Assembly: GCF_014217835.1 (NCBI RefSeq)
Contig: NZ_CP055263.1
Location: 3,413,501 to 3,477,500, forward strand
Direction: 5' to 3'
Source of the DNA: Metabacillus sp. KUDC1714
Lineage (GTDB): Bacteria; Bacillota; Bacilli; Bacillales; Bacillaceae
DNA: 64,000 nucleotides
The position numbers were made by a program, and so were the translations under genes. How positions within the stretch are numbered: position 1 is the stretch's first letter; each line of letters opens with the position of its first letter. The notes below the pieces were generated by a model. That model ran no database searches and was not told the origin of the DNA. It worked only from the letters and a program-made list of their open reading frames with translations. This document shows positions 8,741 to 18,307 of this stretch, in pieces.

Positions 8741-11416
8741 ATGAAATTAAGAAAGAAGAAATTAAAAAAGAGTTATACAACTATGTTACTTGCTGCCACG
8801 GTTGTGACTAGTGGAACTGTTGCTCCTTTGGTTTCAAAAGCAGCAGAGTATGTGGCTCCTCCTGGTGCCCAAATGTGGGAAGGTCAGATGGTAGATGAAA
8901 ACGGCAATGTGCAACATGTTCATCCAGACAGACCTCTTGATAAAAACAATTTGCAGAAACCGATGACTGTCCAAGACGTCAAAAAATTAGAAAACGGGAT
9001 TAAGCTGAACTTAGGAGAAATGGAAGCTTATATCCGTTTACTATCTTCAGATATTTCAAAAGTGTCGATCTTGAAAAAAGGTGAAAAAGAGTATACCTCA
9101 GTTGGTATCGCAAAAACCGATTGGAATTCACCTAAATTCAAAATGAATGAAGATAGCGAAAAAATCGTTTTGTCTTCCGACGGCTTAACTGTACAAATTA
9201 AGAAAAGCCCGTTCGGAATCAAATATTTGGATAAAGACGGGAATGTCATTAACGAGGACGCTGAGCAAAGCGTCGGTTACGAGAATGGTAAGCCATATGT
9301 ATTTAAGAAGACCGACAAAAACGAAGACTTTTATGGATTCGGGCAGAAAACAACCGGTTTAAATCATCGTGGTAAAGAAATTGCAGTGTGGAACCGTGAG
9401 AATCAGGGGCAACCCATTTCGAAGTACACTTTTTCTTCCGTCCCGTTCTTTATTGGTTTAAAAGGTACAAATTCATACGGAATTTTATTTGATAACACTT
9501 ACCGTTCTTACTATAACATGGCGGCAGAAAGCGATGACTATTACTACTTTCACGCTGATGGCGGTAAACTTACTTATTATTTCATTAATGGACCAGAAAT
9601 TAAAGATGTTGTTGACCGTTATACGGATTTGACAGGCAAGATGCAAATGCCTCCCAAATGGGCGATGGGTTTCCACCAAGCTGCATGGGGTTATCATCAA
9701 AAGGACCTTGAGCAAGTATCCAAAACCTACCGTGAAAAGAAAATTCCTGCGGATGGAATGTGGTACGACATTGAATGGATGGATGATTATAAAACTTTCT
9801 TTTTTGGGAATAAATTCCCCGATCCGGACGGATTGAACGAAATGCTGGAGAACCAGAATTATCATACGGTTGCGATTGTCGATCCAGCAATGCGTGTACC
9901 TGATCCTGGCCAACCGGAATATTTGCCTTATACCGAAGGAACAAATAAGGATCTTTGGGTTAAAAATCCAGACGGTTCACCTTATTTGGGTAAAGTTTGG
10001 CCATGGGGCGTTCCATCCTTATCCGTGTTCCCGAACTTCCTGAAGCAAGAAACCCGTGATTGGTGGGCAGGTTGGCATAAAACGATGTTTGATAGAGGTA
10101 TTGATGGTATTTGGAACGATATGAATGAACCGGCTAACTTTAGCACAAAAGACTATTGGTCTTTACCGTTGGATACTGTTTTTGAAACGGATACTGGCGG
10201 AAAACTGACACATGAAGAAGCTCACAATATCTACGCTCACCTTGAAAATCAAGCAACAGATCAGGCTTTCAAAACATTAAAACCGAACGAGCGTCCGTTT
10301 GTTTTAACGCGTGCTTCGTTTACCGGTACTCAGCGGTACGCAACCGCCACATGGACAGGAGATAACTGGAGCGAATGGGCGATGCTTAGAATTTCAATTT
10401 TCCAGAATGCGAATGTTGGTTTGACAGGTTTTGCGATGGTCGGAAACGACATTGGCGGCTTTGCGAAAAAACCTCATGAAGGAGTTGTAGCAACATCAGA
10501 ATTGTTTGCACGTTGGATTGAGGTTGGTGCTTTCTATCCATTCTCCAGGGATCATTACAACAATGATGGCAAAAGCCCAATGGAGACAGAAGCTGGCAAT
10601 CTCTTAAAATGGCAAAGACAAGAACCGTGGCAGTTCGGCAAGGAAGTCGAAGATATCAGCCGAAAATATATTTCCTTACGTTATGAACTAATGCCGTACC
10701 TATACAACACTTTTAAAGAAACAACTAAAAACGGAAAACTCATTCAGCAACCGCTTGTGTACCAATTCCAAGAGGATGAGAAAACACATAATATTCAAGA
10801 TCAATTTATGTTCGGTGATTCGCTAATGATGGCTCCGGTAGTTCACGAAGGAAAGACATCACGTGACTTATACCTTCCGTCTGGAACGAATTGGGTAGAT
10901 TACTGGACTGGAGAAGAGTTTAAAGGTGGTCAAACGATTCACAGACAAGCAGATCTTGCAACTCTTCCAATCTATGTGAAGAAGGACTCGATCATACCGC
11001 GTCGTGAAGTACAGCAGCATACAGATGAGAAACCGCTGACGAACTTGACCCTTGACACATATCTTGACCAAAAAGCGTCATACAGCTTCTATGAGGACGA
11101 TGCAAAAACAGAGGATTACACTAGAGGCGAATACAACGAAACAATATTTGATGTAGAACGCAAGCAAAATAAAATTACATTCAAACAAAAACAAAAAGTT
11201 AATAACTACAAGGATTCAAAATTAGAGCAATATACCTTGAAATTAAACAACGCAGAAAAACCTTCTAGAATTCAAGCTGGAAACAGTAAATATAAAGAAG
11301 TCAATTCACTAGCTGCAACAGAAGGAAAAACAAATACTTTCTTTTATGACGCAAACACAAAAGTTCTTTATATAAGCATCCCAGCTGACGAGAAGAAAGA
11401 AGTTCAAATACGTTAG
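8741..11416 (+). CDS. Secreted GH31 alpha-glucosidase/transglucosylase (first of tandem pair)
   Basis: 891 residues from the ATG at 8741, which has GAAGGAGAG upstream. A Sec signal peptide with a very basic start ends near VSKAAE. The order is a GH31 N-terminal beta domain, the catalytic barrel with nucleophile Asp460 (GIWNDMNEP) and acid/base Asp541 (WTGDNW), and C-terminal beta domains. GH31 members of this layout act on the non-reducing end of alpha-glucans, either hydrolysing or transferring glucosyl or isomaltosyl units; alpha-1,6 versus alpha-1,3 specificity cannot be read here. No CBM35 is visible, unlike the cycloalternan-forming enzymes CtsY and CtsZ. The last 94 residues are about 84% identical to those of the next gene (counted by eye), while the catalytic region looks much more diverged. 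Confidence 0.92.
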   Translation: MKLRKKKLKKSYTTMLLAATVVTSGTVAPLVSKAAEYVAPPGAQMWEGQMVDENGNVQHVHPDRPLDKNNLQKPMTVQDVKKLENGIKLNLGEMEAYIRLLSSDISKVSILKKGEKEYTSVGIAKTDWNSPKFKMNEDSEKIVLSSDGLTVQIKKSPFGIKYLDKDGNVINEDAEQSVGYENGKPYVFKKTDKNEDFYGFGQKTTGLNHRGKEIAVWNRENQGQPISKYTFSSVPFFIGLKGTNSYGILFDNTYRSYYNMAAESDDYYYFHADGGKLTYYFINGPEIKDVVDRYTDLTGKMQMPPKWAMGFHQAAWGYHQKDLEQVSKTYREKKIPADGMWYDIEWMDDYKTFFFGNKFPDPDGLNEMLENQNYHTVAIVDPAMRVPDPGQPEYLPYTEGTNKDLWVKNPDGSPYLGKVWPWGVPSLSVFPNFLKQETRDWWAGWHKTMFDRGIDGIWNDMNEPANFSTKDYWSLPLDTVFETDTGGKLTHEEAHNIYAHLENQATDQAFKTLKPNERPFVLTRASFTGTQRYATATWTGDNWSEWAMLRISIFQNANVGLTGFAMVGNDIGGFAKKPHEGVVATSELFARWIEVGAFYPFSRDHYNNDGKSPMETEAGNLLKWQRQEPWQFGKEVEDISRKYISLRYELMPYLYNTFKETTKNGKLIQQPLVYQFQEDEKTHNIQDQFMFGDSLMMAPVVHEGKTSRDLYLPSGTNWVDYWTGEEFKGGQTIHRQADLATLPIYVKKDSIIPRREVQQHTDEKPLTNLTLDTYLDQKASYSFYEDDAKTEDYTRGEYNETIFDVERKQNKITFKQKQKVNNYKDSKLEQYTLKLNNAEKPSRIQAGNSKYKEVNSLAATEGKTNTFFYDANTKVLYISIPADEKKEVQIR

Positions 11417-11476
11417 GCTAGCAAGTAAAAAAAGAAATTTTACTATCAATTTAAAAAATTTAATAGAGGTGTAACC

Positions 11477-14020
11477 ATGAACTTATCAAAAAAATATTTA
11501 AAAATGATAACAACAGCATCAATTGCAGCTACTATTTGTTTAACTGCAGCAGCTCCAAATGTTCTGGCAGTTACTCAACCTGAAGCGGACACTCCTTTAG
11601 CTAAGGAAAATCTTGAAAAGCTCTCTGTTCAAGGAGTTGAGAAGCTTTCAAACGGTGTCAAATTGGACCTAGGAACAAATGAAGCTTACATTCGTTTATT
11701 TGACAAAGATCTTGTAAAAGTTTCTGTATTGAAAAAAGGCGAAAAAGAATTTGAATCAAGAGGGATTGCCAAAAAAGAGTCTGAGTGGAAGACTCCAAAA
11801 TTTAAAGCAAATGCAAGCTCAGATACGTATACATTAAAAACAGAGGAACTTACTGTTGAAATTAAGCTAAAGCCATTTGGTGTACGCTTCCTTGATAAGG
11901 AAGGAAATGTAATCAACGAGGATTATGTAAACCAAGATAAGACCTCAGGATATGAAAATGGAAAGCCTTATGTCTTTAAGAAAACAGATGATAACGAAGA
12001 CTTTTATGGCTTCGGTGAGCAATCTGGCTTGGAATTCAACAAACGTGGCGATAGCATTGGTATGTGGAACACAGATGCATACGCCTATAATAAAGATACA
12101 AAATACGTGTATACTTCGATCCCATTCTTCATTGGATTAAAGGATAAAAAAGCGTACGGTATTTTCTTTGATAATACACATCGTTCCTACTATGAAATGG
12201 CGACTGAATCTGACGATTACTACTATTTCTATGCAAATGGTGGGAAGTTAACGTATTACTTCGCATACGGTCCGGAAATCAGTGATGTAGTTGACCGCTA
12301 TACTGATTTAACAGGTAAAATGGAAGCTCCTCCAGAGTGGTCATTGGGCTTACACCAAAGTAAATGGGAATATAAAGCAGATGAAATCGTAAATGTTGCG
12401 AAAACATACCGTGAAAAGCAAATCCCATTAGACACGATGCATTTTGATATTGACTACATGGATGGCTTCCGAGTATTTACTTGGAATGAACAATATAAGC
12501 AAGCGTTAAAACAACTAAAATCAATGCCTGGATTCCATGCTATTGCAATTAATGATCCAGCTGTGAAACAAGATGAAAACTACCGTATGTATCAGGAAGG
12601 TACTAAAAATGATTATTGGGCGAAAAACGCTGACGGAACAACTTTCATCGGTCCAGTATGGCCTGGAGATTCTGCTTTCCCTGATTTCTCTAAACAAGAA
12701 GTTCGCGATTGGTGGGCAAATAACCATGATACGTTATTCAATGAAGGGATTGACGGCATCTGGAATGATATGAATGAACCTGCCGTATTTATTGACACTC
12801 CAGAAATGCACCATACGATGCCTTTGGATTCTTACTTTGGTACAGAAGATAACAAAATTATGCATACAGAGTATCATAACTTATACGGCCATGATGAAGC
12901 AGATGCTACTCATCAAGCATTTAAAATTCATAAACCAGGTACTCGTCCGTTTGTATTAACACGTGACATGTATGCAGGTACACAACGTTGGGCGGCATTA
13001 TGGACAGGTGACTCCGAATCGAACTGGGAACATTTACAAATGTCAATCCCGATGATTTCAAATATTGGTCTATCAGGTGTATCATTCGTTGGTACTGATA
13101 TTGGCGGATTTGCTAAACGACCAGACGCAGAGTTGTTTGCTCGCTGGATGGAAGTAGGAGCATTCTATCCATTCTCACGTATTCATTATGATAGTGATGC
13201 AAAATCTGAAATTAAACAAGGTCAAGAGCCTTGGACATTTGGTCCGGAAGTTGAAAAGATCAGCAAGAAGTACATTGAATTGCGCTATCAATTACTTCCA
13301 TACTTATACAATGAGTTCAGGGAAGCAACTGACAGTGGTAAACCAGTACATCAACCGCTTGTCTATCAATTCCAAGATGATGAAAAAACAAATGATATTA
13401 GTGACCAGTACATGTTTGGCGACTCTATGATGCTTGCACCGGTTATTACTAAAGGTCAAACATCACGTACAGTTTACTTACCACAAGGCGTAAACTGGAC
13501 AGACTATTGGACTGGTGAGGAATATGATGGTGGACAAACTCTTACTGTAGATGCTCCACTTGGTCATTTACCGATTTTCGTGAAGAAAGACTCAATTATT
13601 CCGAATCGTGAAGTACAGCAATACACAGGTGAAAAGCCTTTAACAAACCTTGTGCTAGATACGTATTTAGACAAAAACGCTTCCTATACGTTTTACGAGG
13701 ATGATGGTGCAACAGAAGACTACAAACAAGGTGAATACAACGAAACATCATTTGATGTAGAACGTAAGGGCAATAAAATTACATTCAAACAAAAACAAGA
13801 AGTTAAAAACTTCAAAGAATCAAAATTAGAGCAATACACATTGAAATTAAACAATGCAGAAAAACCATCGAGAATCCAAGCTGGAAACAGTAAATATCAA
13901 GAGGTTGGTTCTTTAGCGGAAACGCAAGGGAAAACTAATAGCTTCTTCTATGATGCAGAGGAGAAAGATCTTTATGTAAGCATCCCAGCTGATGAGAAGA
14001 AAGAAGTTCAAATCCGATAA
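11477..14020 (+). CDS. Secreted GH31 alpha-glucosidase/transglucosylase (second of tandem pair)
   Basis: 847 residues with a Sec signal peptide (cleavage near VLAVTQ). Same architecture as its neighbour: N-terminal beta domain, catalytic barrel with nucleophile Asp431 (GIWNDMNEP) and acid/base Asp512 (WTGDSE), and C-terminal beta domains. It starts 60 bases after the first GH31 gene with no terminator between, so the two are probably co-transcribed. The catalytic loops differ clearly from the first enzyme (HFDIDYMDGF against WYDIEWMDDY in barrel strand 3), which suggests different linkage preference. By family it cleaves or rearranges alpha-glucosidic bonds outside the cell; exact reaction unknown. 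Confidence 0.92.
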   Translation: MNLSKKYLKMITTASIAATICLTAAAPNVLAVTQPEADTPLAKENLEKLSVQGVEKLSNGVKLDLGTNEAYIRLFDKDLVKVSVLKKGEKEFESRGIAKKESEWKTPKFKANASSDTYTLKTEELTVEIKLKPFGVRFLDKEGNVINEDYVNQDKTSGYENGKPYVFKKTDDNEDFYGFGEQSGLEFNKRGDSIGMWNTDAYAYNKDTKYVYTSIPFFIGLKDKKAYGIFFDNTHRSYYEMATESDDYYYFYANGGKLTYYFAYGPEISDVVDRYTDLTGKMEAPPEWSLGLHQSKWEYKADEIVNVAKTYREKQIPLDTMHFDIDYMDGFRVFTWNEQYKQALKQLKSMPGFHAIAINDPAVKQDENYRMYQEGTKNDYWAKNADGTTFIGPVWPGDSAFPDFSKQEVRDWWANNHDTLFNEGIDGIWNDMNEPAVFIDTPEMHHTMPLDSYFGTEDNKIMHTEYHNLYGHDEADATHQAFKIHKPGTRPFVLTRDMYAGTQRWAALWTGDSESNWEHLQMSIPMISNIGLSGVSFVGTDIGGFAKRPDAELFARWMEVGAFYPFSRIHYDSDAKSEIKQGQEPWTFGPEVEKISKKYIELRYQLLPYLYNEFREATDSGKPVHQPLVYQFQDDEKTNDISDQYMFGDSMMLAPVITKGQTSRTVYLPQGVNWTDYWTGEEYDGGQTLTVDAPLGHLPIFVKKDSIIPNREVQQYTGEKPLTNLVLDTYLDKNASYTFYEDDGATEDYKQGEYNETSFDVERKGNKITFKQKQEVKNFKESKLEQYTLKLNNAEKPSRIQAGNSKYQEVGSLAETQGKTNSFFYDAEEKDLYVSIPADEKKEVQIR

Positions 14021-14077
14021 AAAGACAGCAGCCTATTCAGAGGTAAATGTAAGAGTGAAAGTATAGTAGTAAGAAGA

Positions 14078-14127
14078 GGGGTGACCAATAACACTATGTT
14101 AGATCCTATTGAGTCACCTTTTTCTTT
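14078..14127 (+). terminator. Rho-independent terminator after the GH31 pair
   Basis: GGTGACCAATA (14080-14090) pairs with TATTG-A-GTCACC (14107-14118), leaving one bulged A, and is followed by TTTTTCTTTTT. It closes the two-gene GH31 transcript. Confidence 0.8.
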
Positions 14128-14200
14128 TTATAAACGAATAAACTCGACAATTCATAAGAAGATTTGAGAATAAAAAGATTGTTAGAAATGAGGGTGTCAT

Positions 14201-15058
14201 GTGAAAAAGCTAAATAAACTATCTTGTTGCATTATAACTGCAACATTACTTTCAATTTCCTTTATACAACCTGTAAATACAACATTTGCTGCTTCAATAA
14301 AGAATGAGCAAGCTGAAAAAGGCAGTTACCAAAATGGTTCAAAACTTACAAGATTACAGAATAAATCATCATGGGATAAAAGCTCATTAACATTTACTGT
14401 TGAAAATGTAACGTGCAATGGCATTTCTGCCACAATAAAAAATGGTCAGGACTCAAAAGCCATGCAGGGTGAAGTAGCGTATGAGGTTTACTGGTCGGAG
14501 AATGGTAATCCTAAAGGTGGCGAGGTTATTTACTCTGGAATTGTTAATGCGTTAACATCCGGTGAAACACAAGAATTAACGTATACACCAGATCAGCTTA
14601 TGGACGGAAATTATATGTTTAAAGCTTATCAGCGCACTGGCCATCCAGGAAAGGGAGAATTGTGGAGCGGTTCCATAACAATAAATAATGAAGCTGGAGT
14701 GACGGAAGAGATTGGATCACAGCGACCTTTCGATCAATTTTTTAATAGTAGTGTGAATAAAGGAACAGCAACATTTACGATCCCAGATGGCATGGATCCA
14801 ATCGAGATTAGTTTTACAAGTTATGCTTATCCGGAGGGGACAGTGCTTCAAGAAGATGGAAAGCCGTATGAGGGGCAGACTAGCTTTGATAACGTCACGA
14901 ACGTATATGGCCCAGGTACATATACTGTTCAAGTTGATTTGCCGAATGGATACTTTCAGACAGATCTATATTTAGGAGCTGAAGTAGAAAAATTAACTAA
15001 ATGCGGCCACCCGCTGGATATAATCATTGATGCAGATTATGGTCCAAAAGCTGAATGA
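14201..15058 (+). CDS. Secreted protein with TapA (YqxM)-like domain
   Basis: 285 residues from a GTG start with GAGGGTG 4-11 bases upstream. A Sec signal peptide ends near TTFAAS. Residues about 60-162 resemble the TapA/YqxM domain, known from the B. subtilis biofilm fibre assembly protein: a Cys (Cys72) before the first strands, then YWSENGNPKGGEVIYSG and FKAYQRTGHPGKGELWS (140-156). The second half (about 175-285) is a beta-rich segment with one more Cys (268), perhaps disulfide-bonded to the first; I do not recognise it. No sipW or tasA gene is nearby. It has its own terminators on both sides but lies between glucan-degrading enzymes, so a role in the cell-surface matrix or glucan attachment is possible but unproven. 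Confidence 0.62.
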   Translation: MKKLNKLSCCIITATLLSISFIQPVNTTFAASIKNEQAEKGSYQNGSKLTRLQNKSSWDKSSLTFTVENVTCNGISATIKNGQDSKAMQGEVAYEVYWSENGNPKGGEVIYSGIVNALTSGETQELTYTPDQLMDGNYMFKAYQRTGHPGKGELWSGSITINNEAGVTEEIGSQRPFDQFFNSSVNKGTATFTIPDGMDPIEISFTSYAYPEGTVLQEDGKPYEGQTSFDNVTNVYGPGTYTVQVDLPNGYFQTDLYLGAEVEKLTKCGHPLDIIIDADYGPKAE

Positions 15059-15103
15059 TAACTTTCTCATATGATTGTTAACCAACAAAAATGAGAGAAA
15101 AGG

Positions 15104-15143
15104 GTCTGACTACATTCAATTAGAATTTAGTCAGACTTCTTAT
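15104..15143 (+). terminator. Rho-independent terminator
   Basis: Perfect 9-base arms GTCTGACTA (15104-15112) and TAGTCAGAC (15128-15136), followed by a short T-rich tail. It ends the transcript of the TapA-like gene. Confidence 0.78.
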
Positions 15144-15285
15144 AAAAGAATGGATCTTTCACCATATATGCAACATGTTAAATTTAATATTTTTATAAAG
15201 ACCTTAGGCTAAAGAGATTTGGGTATATTCAACTAGACAAAGAAAAGTAAAGACACTAGTTGATCGTTACGGGGAGTTAGATTTT

Positions 15286-17076
15286 ATGCTTTCAAAAAAG
15301 AAACCAATCATCATTATCATGTTTTCTATAATATTGCTATTAATCGTCATTGTGGTTGCAATGAAGTCTCTCTTTATTCAAACGAAACCGCAAAAAATAG
15401 AGGAAAGCAGCATTATTCAAAATATTACAACTGATAAAGCTTCATATCGTCCAAATGAATTGATTCAATTTACGGCTAAATTACCGGCTGAGTATTCTGA
15501 TGGAATGTTGAAAATCACATACTTTCACTTAGATGATGTCATCTCTAAACAAAAGGTGAAGGTAGATAAAAAAGAAATACATTGGACATGGAAGCCGCCA
15601 AAAGAGGATTTCAAAGGATATTTAGTTCGTGTACAGTTAGATACTCATTCTAAACAAGATCAGGAAACAATTGCTGTTGATGTTTCAAGCGATTGGTCAA
15701 AATTTCCGAGATATGGATTTCTGTCTAAGTTTCATGATATGTCCAACAAGGATATGGAGTCTGTTATTTCCAGACTGAATCGTTATCACATTAATGGATT
15801 GCAATTTTACGATTGGCATTACAAACACCACCAACCTATTAAATTAGAAAACAATGAGTCTGCCGCCCAATGGGAGGACATCGCCAATCGTCCAACCTCG
15901 CTGCATACGATTAGATCATATATTGAGTTAGCTCATAAACGAAACATGAAAACAATGGCATATAACCTTTTATACGGTGCTTTTGCAGAAGCTGAAAAAG
16001 ATGGTGTCAAAACAGAATGGCGCTTATTTAAAGATCAGCAAAGAAATCTACATGATTACCATCCACTACCTGAGGGATGGAAAAGTGATGTATTTCTTGT
16101 CAATCCGGCAAATTCGGAGTGGCAAACCTATTTAATTAATCAGCAAAAAAAAATTTACGAGACTCTTCCCTTTGATGGCTGGCATATCGATCAGCTTGGT
16201 CCGCGGGGAAATGTATATGACTATAATGGGAATCCCGTAGTGCTTGAAGAATCTTTTAAACCCTTTATGGAACATATCAAAAATGAAACGCCTGATAAAC
16301 GAATTGTGATGAACGCGGTTAGCCAATTTGGGCAAAAACATCTTGGCGACGCTCCTGTCGATTTCTTATATACAGAAGTATGGGATCAAGATAAATATTA
16401 TAGTGATTTAAAACGAATTATTGATGAAAACAATCAATATTCAAAAGAGAAATATCAAACAATCTTAGCTGCCTATATGAATTACGAGTTTTCTAATCAG
16501 CTGGGTGATTTTAATACACCAGGTATATTGCTGACAAACAGTGTAATTTTTGCATCTGGTGGTTCGCACTTGGAATTAGGTGAACACATGCTGTCAAAGG
16601 AATATTTTCCACATGAAAATCTTAAGATGAGTACCTCCTTACAAAGCAAGCTCTTGAATTATTATGATTTCCTTGTAGCATATGAAAATCTGCTTCGAGA
16701 TAATCTGCAAGAGGTGCCAATAACCATTGGTTCTTCTGATTGGGCACAGTTCTCTTCTCAACCTGAACAAGGGAAAATTTGGAGCTTTGCAAAACAAAAG
16801 GCTAATAAAAAGGTCATTCACTTTATTAATTTTTTAGATGCTACAACATTAGAATGGCGAGATACAAATGCTAATCAAGCAGAACCTAAAAATAGAAAGC
16901 CGTTAACTGTTCAGATTGAGGAAACTAAACCTATTAAAAATGTTTGGATGGCTTCTCCAGACAAGCAAAATGGTGTGCCAATTGCTCTTCCCTTTACCCA
17001 AGACCAAAACAAGGTGATTTTTCCACTTCCTAGTCTTAAATATTGGGATATGGTTGTTATAGAGTATAAACAATAA
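15286..17076 (+). CDS. GH66 dextranase-like enzyme, membrane-anchored
   Basis: 596 residues. An N-terminal hydrophobic helix (about residues 8-28) without a clear cleavage site suggests anchoring to the outer membrane face. An Ig-like domain (40-135) precedes a GH66 catalytic domain that opens at FPRYGFLS. The two acidic residues expected as nucleophile and acid/base are Asp302 (GWHIDQLG) and Glu364 (FLYTEVWD). GH66 contains endo-dextranases and cycloisomaltooligosaccharide glucanotransferases; the CBM35 insert typical of the latter is not visible, which favours dextranase. It would cut internal alpha-1,6 bonds of dextran-like glucans and supply oligosaccharides to the GH31 enzymes. Assignment of family is firm, product pattern is not. 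Confidence 0.88.
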   Translation: MLSKKKPIIIIMFSIILLLIVIVVAMKSLFIQTKPQKIEESSIIQNITTDKASYRPNELIQFTAKLPAEYSDGMLKITYFHLDDVISKQKVKVDKKEIHWTWKPPKEDFKGYLVRVQLDTHSKQDQETIAVDVSSDWSKFPRYGFLSKFHDMSNKDMESVISRLNRYHINGLQFYDWHYKHHQPIKLENNESAAQWEDIANRPTSLHTIRSYIELAHKRNMKTMAYNLLYGAFAEAEKDGVKTEWRLFKDQQRNLHDYHPLPEGWKSDVFLVNPANSEWQTYLINQQKKIYETLPFDGWHIDQLGPRGNVYDYNGNPVVLEESFKPFMEHIKNETPDKRIVMNAVSQFGQKHLGDAPVDFLYTEVWDQDKYYSDLKRIIDENNQYSKEKYQTILAAYMNYEFSNQLGDFNTPGILLTNSVIFASGGSHLELGEHMLSKEYFPHENLKMSTSLQSKLLNYYDFLVAYENLLRDNLQEVPITIGSSDWAQFSSQPEQGKIWSFAKQKANKKVIHFINFLDATTLEWRDTNANQAEPKNRKPLTVQIEETKPIKNVWMASPDKQNGVPIALPFTQDQNKVIFPLPSLKYWDMVVIEYKQ

Positions 17077-17202
17077 GATAAGAAAATTTGCTAAATACCT
17101 ATATATACAGCTTTAATTAGTAACTTATGTACGGAGTATGAAGATCTTACATCTAGTAGCAAGCAGGTCAAAAAAATAGTAATAGAGTAGGAGATGTTTT
17201 TG

Positions 17203-18069
17203 ATGAAAAAAATGTTTGTTTCCCTTGGTATAGTAGCAGGAGTCCTATCAGTTTCCGCATGTAACCTTAGTTCTTCGGAATCAGTTGTTGAATCTAAGTC
17301 AGGTGAAATAACGAAAGAGGAATTTTACAATGAATTAAAGAGTCATGCGGGTGAAAAAGTTTTAAAACAAATGGTTGAAACTATGTTACTTGAAAAAGAG
17401 TACAAGGTGACAGATAAAGAGATTGCTGCAAAAATCAAGGAATATAAGGAGCAATTCGGAGGTGAGGAGGGTTTTAAACAGGCTATTCAGCAAAATGGAA
17501 TAACAGATGAGAAAGCATTTAAAAAGCTAGTAGAACATGATTTATTGGCACAAAAAGCAGCAACAGATGGTGTGAAGGTTTCAGAAGAAGAAGTGAAAAA
17601 AGAATTTGCGGAAAAGTATAAAGTAGAAGTTAAATCAAGCCATATTCTAATTAAGGATGAAAAAACAGCGAAGGAAGTAAAAGAGCGGCTTGACAAGGGG
17701 GAGGACTTTGCTACCCTTGCTGGCAAATATTCTACTGACCCAGGTTCAAAAGACAAAGGAGGCGATCTCGGGTATTTCCCAAAAGGAATCATGATTCCAG
17801 AATTTGATAAGGTTGTATTTTCATTGGATGTTAATGAGATAAGTGAACCTGTAAAAACAGAATTTGGGTATCATATTATTAAAGTAACGGATAAGAAAAC
17901 AAATACGTTTAAAGATAAGAAAGCTGTAATTGAAAAAGAGTTAACATATAAGCATGCTAAGCCTATTAACCAAGTGCTAACCGAGCTACAAAAAGATGCT
18001 GACATTAAGATTAAAGATAAAATGTTGGAGGATGCTTTAGAGGTAACTCAATCTGCTGGAATAAAATAA
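17203..18069 (+). CDS. prsA: PrsA-type foldase lipoprotein (peptidyl-prolyl isomerase)
   Basis: 288 residues. The ATG at 17203 fits the TAGGAG Shine-Dalgarno better than the upstream ATG at 17194. A lipoprotein signal ends at SVSAC. The middle carries a parvulin domain (VKSSHILIKDEKTAKEVKERL through GYHIIKVTDKK) flanked by helical chaperone arms. PrsA helps secreted proteins fold between membrane and wall. Bacillaceae often have several copies; this one sits among large secreted glucanases and may serve them, which is inference. A strong terminator follows. Confidence 0.93.
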   Translation: MKKMFVSLGIVAGVLSVSACNLSSSESVVESKSGEITKEEFYNELKSHAGEKVLKQMVETMLLEKEYKVTDKEIAAKIKEYKEQFGGEEGFKQAIQQNGITDEKAFKKLVEHDLLAQKAATDGVKVSEEEVKKEFAEKYKVEVKSSHILIKDEKTAKEVKERLDKGEDFATLAGKYSTDPGSKDKGGDLGYFPKGIMIPEFDKVVFSLDVNEISEPVKTEFGYHIIKVTDKKTNTFKDKKAVIEKELTYKHAKPINQVLTELQKDADIKIKDKMLEDALEVTQSAGIK

Positions 18070-18105
18070 TAACAAATCTATTATACTTAGGTAGATTAAA
18101 ATTAG

Positions 18106-18162
18106 AGACATGAAAGACTGATAAGCTTTGTGAAGTGCTAAAGTCTTTTTATGTCTTTTTTT
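18106..18162 (+). terminator. Rho-independent terminator after prsA
   Basis: AGACATGAAAGACT pairs with AGTCTTTTTATGTCT around a loop, giving a long stem followed by seven Ts. Confidence 0.8.
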
Positions 18163-18240
18163 ATGTTATTAGGTAGATATTTAACCAATACATTAAAAAA
18201 GGATGAAGCGATTTTTTATTTTTTGAATTATCTGAAATAT

Positions 18241-18263
18241 AACTTGTTTCACTGAATGAATTA
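18241..18263. promoter_or_regulatory. Putative ROK operator, autoregulatory copy
   Basis: This 23-base imperfect palindrome, centred on C18252, matches the perfect palindrome at 19542-19564 at 18 of 23 positions. It lies just before the ROK regulator gene, where an autoregulatory operator would be expected. It shares the core TTCACTGAAT. Confidence 0.6.
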
Positions 18264-18307
18264 TGTTAAATTTACCATATGAAATGTGTTCAGGGGAGAC
18301 GAGTGTA

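Noticed and set aside
9485..9944. Two long minus-strand open frames inside the first GH31 gene
   Set aside because: They lie fully antisense to a clear GH31 catalytic domain, have no ribosome binding site and no recognisable protein features.
17487..17792. 101-codon minus-strand open frame within prsA
   Set aside because: Shadow of the parvulin domain coding sequence; composition is typical of an antisense frame.
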